Origin: an uncultured euryarchaeote
Lineage (GTDB): Archaea; Thermoplasmatota; Poseidoniia; Poseidoniales; Poseidoniaceae
DNA: 6,663 bases
NCBI GenBank assembly: GCA_937881505.1
Contig: CALGEM010000084.1
Span: 1 to 6,663, forward strand
Direction of reading: 5' to 3'
In this document: positions 1 through 4,569 of the stretch, piece by piece
Layout: every line of letters starts with the position of its first letter
How positions within the stretch are numbered: position 1 is the stretch's first letter
The notes under the pieces: model-generated
The model's database searches: none
What the model was told of the DNA's origin: nothing
What the model saw: only the letters and a program-made list of their open reading frames with translations
Made by a program: the position numbers and the translations under genes

Positions 1-1
1 T

Positions 2-319
2 GGCGATGATGTTGGTGATAACGGCGATGCTTTCCCGAGCGACGCAACCCAAACGACCGACACGGACGGTGATGGCTACGGCGACAACATTCAGGGAACG
101 AACCCCGACCTCTTTCCAAACGAAGCCACGCAATGGGCTGACGACGATAACGACGGCTACGGCAACAACCCCGATGGCGTGAACGCCGACGTTTTCCCCG
201 ATGACAGCACCGAATGGGCCGACAACGACGGCGATGGTGTGGGCAACAACGCCGACGCCTTCCCCGACGACGCCTCAGAAACGATGGACTCGGACGGCGA
301 CGGCATGGGCGATAACGAA
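2..319 (+). repeat. Thrombospondin type 3-like calcium-binding repeats
   Basis: At least four units are visible in the protein frame, each centred on an acidic core: DTDGDGYGDN, DDDNDGYGNN, DNDGDGVGNN and DSDGDGMGDN. They are joined by D-x-F-P-x-(D/E)-(A/S)-(T/S)-(Q/E) linkers. The second unit has a longer linker (IQGTNPDLFP), and the third a PDGVNADVFP variant. The Asp/Asn spacing matches calcium-coordinating TSP3 loops, and more repeats probably lie upstream of the window. Confidence 0.85.
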
Positions 320-850
320 CAGGCTGTTCTCGAAGCCAAGCTCGCCAAGGAGGAAGAAGAAGCCGCTGCTGCAGCCCAACGAAACATGCTCATCGGCATC
401 GGCTTGGTCATGATCATCATCACGGCCGCTGTGGTCGTCGTCCTGCGCAAGCGCATGGCTGAGGGCGAAGAGGTGGTCAAGGACTTCGACGCAGGCGGCC
501 TTCCTGTCGGTATGCCCGACATGAGCGCCCAACCTGCTGGCACAACCTCCTCAATGGAAACGGTGCAAACCTACGCTGCAACCACGCCCATGCCCGACAT
601 GAGCGCCCAACCTGTTGCGACGCAGGCGGTTGACGACAGCGCTCTCAGTGCGCTGGTCGAACCCGAACCCGTTCAAGCCGTGGCAGAAACCGTGGTGGCG
701 AGCCCTGAGCCAGTAGCAGCACCTGCGGCAGAAGCACCTGCTGAGCCCACCGTCGTCAACCAGTGGACCGACGAGAACGGCTACACCTGGCGCGTGATGA
801 GCGACGGTACGAACCGATGGTGGAACGGTACGGACTGGCAGAAGGTTTGA
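2..850 (+). CDS. TSP3-repeat surface protein with C-terminal membrane anchor (5'-partial)
   Basis: The reading frame is open from base 2 to the TGA at 848-850, giving 282 visible residues; the start lies outside the window. Residues 1-106 are Asp/Asn/Gly-rich repeats of the form DxDGDGxGDN...DxFPxD, the calcium-binding thrombospondin type 3 pattern. A Glu/Ala-rich stretch (about 110-127) leads into one hydrophobic helix at about 129-148, followed by Arg-Lys-Arg, so the repeats should face outside and the tail the cytoplasm. The tail is rich in Pro, Ala, Glu and Val and contains an exact 8-residue repeat (MPDMSAQP, at 171-178 and 197-204). It ends in a Trp-rich module at about 255-282 (WTDENGYTW...RWWNGTDWQ) that resembles the bacterial DUF2510 motif. 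Such proteins are common in marine Group II archaea; the ligand is unknown. An adhesion or cell-surface role is inferred. The GNAT gene starts 25 bases downstream, so the two may be co-transcribed. Confidence 0.85.
   Translation, partial: GDDVGDNGDAFPSDATQTTDTDGDGYGDNIQGTNPDLFPNEATQWADDDNDGYGNNPDGVNADVFPDDSTEWADNDGDGVGNNADAFPDDASETMDSDGDGMGDNEQAVLEAKLAKEEEEAAAAAQRNMLIGIGLVMIIITAAVVVVLRKRMAEGEEVVKDFDAGGLPVGMPDMSAQPAGTTSSMETVQTYAATTPMPDMSAQPVATQAVDDSALSALVEPEPVQAVAETVVASPEPVAAPAAEAPAEPTVVNQWTDENGYTWRVMSDGTNRWWNGTDWQKV
512..614 (+). repeat. Exact 25-base in-frame direct repeat in the cytoplasmic tail
   Basis: Bases 512-536 and 590-614 are identical over 25 nt and lie 78 nt apart, a multiple of three, so both encode MPDMSAQP. 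Exact identity at the codon level suggests a recent duplication or continuing gene conversion. The intervening 53 bases encode a Thr/Ser/Ala-rich linker. Confidence 0.9.
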
Positions 851-875
851 ATCCCAAATTGGGAGCTTGGCGGTC

Positions 876-1352
876 ATGGACATCCGAACCCTGTCCCTTG
901 ACGATGTTGAGACCATGTGGGTCATCAACGAGGAGGGGTTGCCCGGAACTGGGCAGGTCTCCCCCCAGGAACTCGCCGCTCTGCTCGACCTTGCATCATA
1001 TTCCATAGGAGCGTTTGACAACAGAGGAATGCTCGGTTTCGTCATCTGCTTGCCACCGGCCACCGCCTATGGAAGCCTGAATTATGCTTGGTTCAACCAG
1101 CGCTATGAGGCCTTCCTTTACGTGGACCGCATTGCCGTGGCCGAGGCGCACCGAAACGAAGGCGTCGGCTCGTTGCTCTACGAACAGGTGGCAAGGCACG
1201 CAGGCGAGCAGAACATTCCGGTGGCAGCCGAGGTGAATTTGGAGCCTCCGAACCCGGGCTCGGTGCGGTTCCACCACCGATTTGGCTTCGAAGAAGTGGG
1301 TGTGCTTCACCACGAGAAAAAAGCGGTGACGATGTTCATGCGAGGGCCTTGA
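876..1352 (+). CDS. GNAT-family N-acetyltransferase (COG3818-like)
   Basis: Predicted 158-residue soluble acyltransferase that would move an acetyl group from acetyl-CoA to an amine; the substrate is unknown. The acetyl-CoA pyrophosphate-binding motif A is clear at about 83-101: a beta strand (YVDRIAVA) followed by R93-N-E-G-V-G98. The region 68-85 (SLNYAWFNQRYEAFLYVD), the segment NLEPPNPGS (121-129) and FGF (136-138) match my memory of the COG3818 subgroup of predicted acetyltransferases, whose usual length is also about 160. ATG at 876 is preferred; an in-frame TTG at 867 would add three residues. A GGAG at 862-865 lies 10 bases before the ATG and could be the ribosome binding site. The gene lies just downstream of the TSP3 protein and converges on the FkbM gene with a 32-base gap. 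Confidence 0.88.
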   Translation: MDIRTLSLDDVETMWVINEEGLPGTGQVSPQELAALLDLASYSIGAFDNRGMLGFVICLPPATAYGSLNYAWFNQRYEAFLYVDRIAVAEAHRNEGVGSLLYEQVARHAGEQNIPVAAEVNLEPPNPGSVRFHHRFGFEEVGVLHHEKKAVTMFMRGP

Positions 1353-1384
1353 TGACGTTGGGATGAATCATTCTAGTCGGAAGG

Positions 1385-2164
1385 CTATTTGGGAATGAAG
1401 AGGACATCAGCCGTGCTTGAAAGGGCCGTTATATCAATCTCCTGACCCTCCAGATCACAGATGGAGTAGCCGATTGTTTTCAGCTCATTGAACACTTTCA
1501 ACTCCTCATCCCAATGAGGGTGAGATGTTCCCCAGCCGATTTCACACAGAATAACGGGACGAGGAATCCACGTTCTCAATGAGTCGAGCATCCCTCGAAG
1601 AACAAGATATTCGGAACCTTCTACGTCGATTTTGATGAAGGTCGGTATCGCGTCGATGTTGCAGTTTCTGAAATCTTTGAGTTGAATGCGCACTTTTTCC
1701 ATGTCGTCCGATGCCTTGGATTCAACAATTGTATTCCAGCCAAGGTTGCCGTTGCTGGCGACAAAGAGGTCGACTTCAGAATTCTTATCACTCAGCCCAT
1801 AATCAAACACATGGACTTCATAGGAAGCGTCGCGAAAAGTTTCTTCGCAAAGCTTTGCGAGGTGAGGAAGAGGTTCGAACAGATACATCGACCCCTTGAA
1901 ATCAATTTTTTCGGCCAGTAAACGAGAGATAAAACCAACATTTGCGCCGACGTCAAAAACGACCGCCTCTTGGTCAACATATGGAGCGATGGCCGAGACC
2001 ACCTCTTCGAAGGCAGGTTTTCGAATCTCATACCATTTCATGGCTTCTTTGTGAGAGACGGTCATCGCAGATTGTTTTGTTTCGGTGGAAAGCAAAATCT
2101 GGTTTCTCAACCGAGTGAATAAATTCCCTCTGCCGAAGAAGTTCAAAATCCGCTTCATCGGCAT
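1385..2164 (-). CDS. FkbM-family SAM-dependent methyltransferase
   Basis: Predicted 259-residue Rossmann-fold methyltransferase of the FkbM family, which typically O-methylates sugars, lipids or secondary metabolites. The SAM-binding motif I is VFDVGANVGFIS (69-80). The acidic end of strand 2 is FEPLP (96-100), and the family signature IKIDVEGSEYLVLRGM is at 177-192. The N-terminal 45 residues are basic and not clearly part of the domain. ATG at 2164-2162 is used; a second in-frame ATG lies two codons on. AAGGA about 6 bases upstream could serve as a weak ribosome binding site. The stop is TAG. Two sampled 60-base lines each contain 28 G+C, lower than the core genes, which suggests acquisition by transfer, as is common for surface-glycan genes. 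There is no neighbouring glycosyltransferase in the window, so the substrate cannot be guessed from context. Confidence 0.9.
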   Translation of the reverse strand: MPMKRILNFFGRGNLFTRLRNQILLSTETKQSAMTVSHKEAMKWYEIRKPAFEEVVSAIAPYVDQEAVVFDVGANVGFISRLLAEKIDFKGSMYLFEPLPHLAKLCEETFRDASYEVHVFDYGLSDKNSEVDLFVASNGNLGWNTIVESKASDDMEKVRIQLKDFRNCNIDAIPTFIKIDVEGSEYLVLRGMLDSLRTWIPRPVILCEIGWGTSHPHWDEELKVFNELKTIGYSICDLEGQEIDITALSSTADVLFIPK

Positions 2165-2200
2165 ATTGATTCCTTAGACCACCCCTTCTTATTGATTCCT
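2164..2200 (-). repeat. 11-base direct repeat upstream of the FkbM gene
   Basis: TATTGATTCCT occurs at 2164-2174 and again at 2190-2200 on the + strand, read as AGGAATCAATA on the gene's strand. The proximal copy abuts the start codon and supplies the AGGA of a possible ribosome binding site. The distal copy ends in AATAAG about 25-30 bases upstream of the ATG, where a TATA element of a leaderless transcript would sit. The promoter reading is weak. Confidence 0.45.
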
Positions 2201-2250
2201 ACAATGAAATTAGGTGAGCAACAGAGGCAAACAATCTGCGCCCACCCATC

Positions 2251-2380
2251 CAGCAAAGATTGTTCTAAACACTTGATTGGGAATTGAAATCGGAAGAAGG
2301 GCTAAACCTCATGTTTCCCGTCCGCCGTCATGGGCGAGGAAACCGAGCATCTAGGTCCCCCACAACCCGTCGTCATTCAG
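2251..2380 (+). repeat. Conserved promoter-plus-N-terminus block, copy 1
   Basis: This block aligns without gaps to 3845-3974 at about 102 of 130 positions by hand count. It covers 79 bases of upstream DNA, the start codon and about 17 codons. A perfect 13-base match (ATTGTTCTAAACA) starts 71 bases before the ATG in both copies. Similarity falls off sharply on either side. Confidence 0.85.
2281..2308 (+). promoter_or_regulatory. Putative archaeal promoter of first membrane-protein gene
   Basis: The stretch GAATTGAAAT-CGGAAGAAGG-GCTAAACC is almost fully shared with the third gene (3875-3902). A purine-rich BRE-like tract is followed by a CTAAACC element that starts 28 bases before the ATG at 2330. 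That spacing fits a TATA-box position giving a leaderless mRNA. No Shine-Dalgarno sequence is seen before the ATG. The element is a poor match to the consensus TATA box, so the call rests on position and conservation. Confidence 0.5.
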
Positions 2381-2947
2381 GGGAACGCCATCATTGAGCC
2401 GACCGAGGTCGGTCAAGAAAGTTCTGCGACAACAACCTCGACCTCATCAACGAGTGCTCAAGACATGTCTCCTGTTGAGGAAGCCCTCGCCAGGGTTCGT
2501 TTCCTTGAGGAAAACAAGCCGAACACCGCCGGCTTGTACACGGTGGGCGTTCTCCTCATGGTCGTCGTCCCTCTTTTTCTCCTTCTCGTCGTCGATGTTT
2601 TGTTCACCGACGGTGCGTTCTTCTGCTGCTTTTCAGCAGTGGTCGGGGTTGTGCTTATTTTGGTCGCTGAAAGCAAGCATTCTGGATGGAAAAAAACCGT
2701 CCAGAGCGCCAAAGCCGACGCCCTTCAAATGTCCAACGCGCCCGTGGAAGAGGCAAAGAAATACCCCGCCCTCAACACGGTTGGTGGCGCTGTCATTTTG
2801 GCCAGTTTATTCTTTGAAATACCCCCCTTAGGCATTGTCGGCATCCTGTTGTTAACTCCCGGCGTGTCCGCAGCATGGACCTACGACAAAGACATCAAAC
2901 GGGCCTTTGCTCAGGTATTGGAAGCACACGAAAAGAAAGGAAAGTGA
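2330..2947 (+). CDS. Four-helix membrane protein of unknown function, paralog 1
   Basis: The 205-residue product is not a family I recognise. A hydrophilic tail (1-68) begins MGEETEHLGPPQPVVIQG and continues through a Ser/Thr-rich linker (about 31-45). Two hydrophobic helices follow at about 70-92 and 95-115, then a charged loop (116-147), and two more helices at about 149-164 and 165-184. The C-terminus is Lys/Glu-rich. An even number of helices puts both ends on one side, probably the cytoplasm. A Cys-Cys pair (99-100) begins helix 2; paralog 3 has the same pair in the same place. The start at 2330 is supported by the tail motif shared with the two downstream genes and by conservation of the upstream DNA at a fixed distance from this ATG. 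The upstream gap to the divergent FkbM gene is 165 bases. Confidence 0.75.
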   Translation: MGEETEHLGPPQPVVIQGNAIIEPTEVGQESSATTTSTSSTSAQDMSPVEEALARVRFLEENKPNTAGLYTVGVLLMVVVPLFLLLVVDVLFTDGAFFCCFSAVVGVVLILVAESKHSGWKKTVQSAKADALQMSNAPVEEAKKYPALNTVGGAVILASLFFEIPPLGIVGILLLTPGVSAAWTYDKDIKRAFAQVLEAHEKKGK

Positions 2948-2955
2948 GGCTTGAT

Positions 2956-2971
2956 TGCGTTTAGAAACGCA
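2956..2971. other. Perfect 16-base palindromic element after paralog 1
   Basis: TGCGTTT-AG-AAACGCA is a perfect inverted repeat with 7-base arms and a 2-base centre, beginning 9 bases past the TGA of paralog 1. As RNA it could form a 6-bp stem with a TAGA loop. No T-run follows directly, so it is either a weak 3'-end hairpin or a protein-binding site about 40 bases upstream of the paralog 2 promoter. Confidence 0.5.
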
Positions 2972-3002
2972 CCCCTCCGCAAAGGACGATGTTGGGGTAT
3001 TC

Positions 3003-3019
3003 GGGAAAATATCTATAAC
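3003..3019 (+). promoter_or_regulatory. Putative BRE/TATA promoter of paralog 2
   Basis: GGGAAAATATCTATAAC combines an A-rich BRE-like tract with a TATA-like CTATAAC that starts 29 bases before the ATG at 3042. This is nearly the spacing of CTAAACC in the other two genes, and it predicts transcription starting at or near the ATG. A run of seven T at 3031-3037 lies between promoter and start. Confidence 0.55.
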
Positions 3020-3041
3020 TTCAAAAATGGTTTTTTTAATC

Positions 3042-3839
3042 ATGAACGATGGCCCCCCGGATACCTTGCGTCCGAAAACCATCATCATTCAGGGCCCTCA
3101 ACCCGAGGACGCTGAACAGTCAGTCCCTCTTGACGATGAAGGCCTTCCTCCGCCGGTCAAAGCCGTCACACCAGTAGAGCCCCCACATACACCTGCAGGC
3201 GGCCATCTTGAATTGCGCATTGGTGTGAGCCTTTTGGCCGCGTTCATGCTCTTGTTTCTCTTCCTTGATTTGGTCCCCGAGACTGACCGGGAGGCCGTCG
3301 GCATGTTCGCCGCCTTCTCGCTCGTGTTTGGGATGTTCTTCCTCGTATTGGGTGCAAGCAAAGGCCAACCAAGGAAATCCCGACCAAAAACAGTCGTCAT
3401 CGCCAATCAACAACTTGAGGACAAGAAAACGGGATCATCTTCAGCAGCCTTGGAGGCAAGGTCTGACAATCCCTGGATTGACGATGGGGACGAGACCCAT
3501 TCATTCTGGGCGAGCATGCTGGAGGAGCAGCCCGAGCCCGTGGCTGCTCCCGCAAAGCAAACCAAAAAGGAAATTCCAGTTTCATCGGACGCACATCTCT
3601 TTTCAATCATGTATTTTATCTGCTTCATTCCTGTGGCGTTGCTTTGTATCGCCATCGGAGGATTGGAGGCATGTGGGGCGGTCCTGATCTGTTGCATGCC
3701 TGAACTCTTTTTCATCGCTCTATTTGATAACTCAACGACGAAGTCATCGCCGCAGGACGTCCATCACCAAGGATTGAATGCTCTGTTGGTGGTCGGTTTA
3801 ATCGCACTTTGCTTGTTGATCATCATCGCCTTTGCGTGA
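3042..3839 (+). CDS. Five-helix membrane protein of unknown function with duplicated tail motif, paralog 2
   Basis: The 265-residue product is unrecognised. The frame is open further upstream (TTG-type start at 2955, ATG at 3027), but ATG 3042 is chosen because it places RPKTIIIQG at residues 10-18, matching the tails of paralogs 1 and 3, and because the TATA-like element sits 29 bases before it. A Pro/acidic tail (1-56) precedes helices at about 58-78 and 85-106. A long hydrophilic linker (107-185) follows, with a second copy of the motif (RPKTVVIAN, 114-122). Further helices lie at about 187-207, 209-228 and 245-265. A Cys-Cys pair occurs at 217-218 in helix 4. The odd helix count would put the C-terminus on the opposite side from the tail. 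The linker is rich in Glu, Ser and Pro. There are 94 bases between paralog 1 and this start. Confidence 0.7.
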   Translation: MNDGPPDTLRPKTIIIQGPQPEDAEQSVPLDDEGLPPPVKAVTPVEPPHTPAGGHLELRIGVSLLAAFMLLFLFLDLVPETDREAVGMFAAFSLVFGMFFLVLGASKGQPRKSRPKTVVIANQQLEDKKTGSSSAALEARSDNPWIDDGDETHSFWASMLEEQPEPVAAPAKQTKKEIPVSSDAHLFSIMYFICFIPVALLCIAIGGLEACGAVLICCMPELFFIALFDNSTTKSSPQDVHHQGLNALLVVGLIALCLLIIIAFA

Positions 3840-3856
3840 CCGTTCAACAAACATTG

Positions 3857-3877
3857 TTCTAAACATTCAATTTAGAA
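3857..3877 (+). other. Inverted repeat just after paralog 2
   Basis: TTCTAAA (3857-3863) and TTTAGAA (3871-3877) are perfect complementary arms around a 7-base loop, 17 bases past the paralog 2 stop. The right arm is absent in the otherwise similar block before paralog 1, so it is not part of the shared promoter. It could be a weak AT-rich 3'-end hairpin or chance. Confidence 0.35.
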
Positions 3878-3902
3878 TTGAAACCGGAAGAAGGCCTAAA
3901 CC
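3875..3902 (+). promoter_or_regulatory. Putative archaeal promoter of paralog 3
   Basis: GAATTGAAAC-CGGAAGAAGG-CCTAAACC matches the element before paralog 1 almost base for base, and CTAAACC again starts 28 bases before the ATG (3924). As there, no ribosome binding site is visible, which fits a leaderless transcript. A second CTAAAC lies 37 bases further upstream (3859) in both copies. Confidence 0.5.
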
Positions 3903-3923
3903 TTCTTGTTCCCGACGGTCATT

Positions 3924-4562
3924 ATGGACGAGGAAGCCGAGCATCAAGGCCCACCCCAACCCATTCTCATTCAAGGAAGCACTGCACTGCCTGTCGAGGA
4001 AATCGTGCCTGTTCAAAACGATGACACAGCATCTCTACAATCGGTAACGAACACCGCTGATGGACTCGGGAGTGCCATCGAGCGATACGAGACCCTCAAT
4101 GCGCAGATCGACCCCGGAAGGGCTCTCTCGTACATTGCCGCCGTCTTTTTGCTCGGAGGACCGATTCTGGCAATAACGGGCTTGGAAGGTTCGATGGATC
4201 TTGAGGAAGCCTTCAACACCTGTTGTGGTGGAATCATCATCGGTCTCGTGTTGGCATTGATTGCTTCAGCCCAAACGAGTGCGTACCAGAAAGAAGTTCG
4301 CCTTGCCTATGATACGATCAAAGCGGAGGCCAATGTTCGGGCACCTCCGGCCGACCACGAGCTCGTCGTGCTCGCGATGTTATTGATTCTCACTGGTTTC
4401 ATGGTGTGGGTTCTTGTCCCCGAACTGTTCGGGATTGGATTCATCATGATTGGCGCAGGATTGGTGGTTGCATCATTGGGTAACACCAAGACCAAAAAGA
4501 AATCTCAGGAACAGGTGGTAGCCCAAGCAAAGTTAGAACTCAAGCGACGAAAGGACAACTGA
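3924..4562 (+). CDS. Four-helix membrane protein of unknown function, paralog 3
   Basis: The 212-residue product is unrecognised. The tail MDEEAEHQGPPQPILIQG shares 13 of 18 residues with paralog 1. Helices are at about 68-86, 97-116, 146-165 and 168-186, with a charged loop (117-144). The C-terminus (187-212) is strongly basic and helical (KTKKK...LKRRKDN), suggesting a cytoplasmic end near membrane lipids or nucleic acid. A Cys-Cys pair at 100-101 starts helix 2. The segment after it (G-L-V-L-A-L...K-E-V...K-A-E-A) aligns loosely with the same region of paralog 1. A TTG at 3906 would extend the frame by six residues, but ATG 3924 is fixed by alignment with paralog 1. The gene converges on spt5 with only 7 bases between stop codons, so the two transcripts may overlap at their 3' ends. 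Confidence 0.75.
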   Translation: MDEEAEHQGPPQPILIQGSTALPVEEIVPVQNDDTASLQSVTNTADGLGSAIERYETLNAQIDPGRALSYIAAVFLLGGPILAITGLEGSMDLEEAFNTCCGGIIIGLVLALIASAQTSAYQKEVRLAYDTIKAEANVRAPPADHELVVLAMLLILTGFMVWVLVPELFGIGFIMIGAGLVVASLGNTKTKKKSQEQVVAQAKLELKRRKDN

Positions 4563-4569
4563 TTGGCCA

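Larger units (their letters stand above)
3845..3974 (+). repeat. Conserved promoter-plus-N-terminus block, copy 2
   Basis: Partner of 2251-2380, aligned without gaps at an offset of 1594 bases. Identity is about 61/79 in the non-coding part and about 80% in the first 17 codons. Five synonymous codon differences within the tail (for example GGT/GGC, CCC/CCA, CAG/CAA) show that the copies are not newly duplicated. Confidence 0.85.

Noticed and set aside
2..319. Acidic repeats as EF-hand domains
   Set aside because: The DxDGDGxGDN cores are linked by D-x-F-P segments without the flanking helices of EF hands, so TSP3-type repeats fit better.
512..614. 25-base repeat pair as a CRISPR or mobile-element signature
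   Set aside because: There are only two copies, in frame within a coding tail, with no spacers or transposase; a coding duplication explains it.
852..864. TCCCAA-A-TTGGGA inverted repeat between the TSP3 and GNAT genes as a terminator
   Set aside because: A one-base centre and 6-base arms make a poor hairpin, there is no T-run, and it overlaps the likely GNAT ribosome binding site.
551..1063. Open frame of 170 codons on the - strand over the TSP3 tail and GNAT start
   Set aside because: It overlaps two well-supported + strand genes and its translation has no domain; it is an antisense shadow.
1353..1384. Terminator between the convergent GNAT and FkbM genes
   Set aside because: The 32-base gap has no stem-loop or T-run on either strand.
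2955..3041. Upstream extension of paralog 2 (29 extra residues, or 5 from ATG 3027)
   Set aside because: The extension covers the palindrome-to-promoter region. The TATA-like element and the tail motif position both support ATG 3042.
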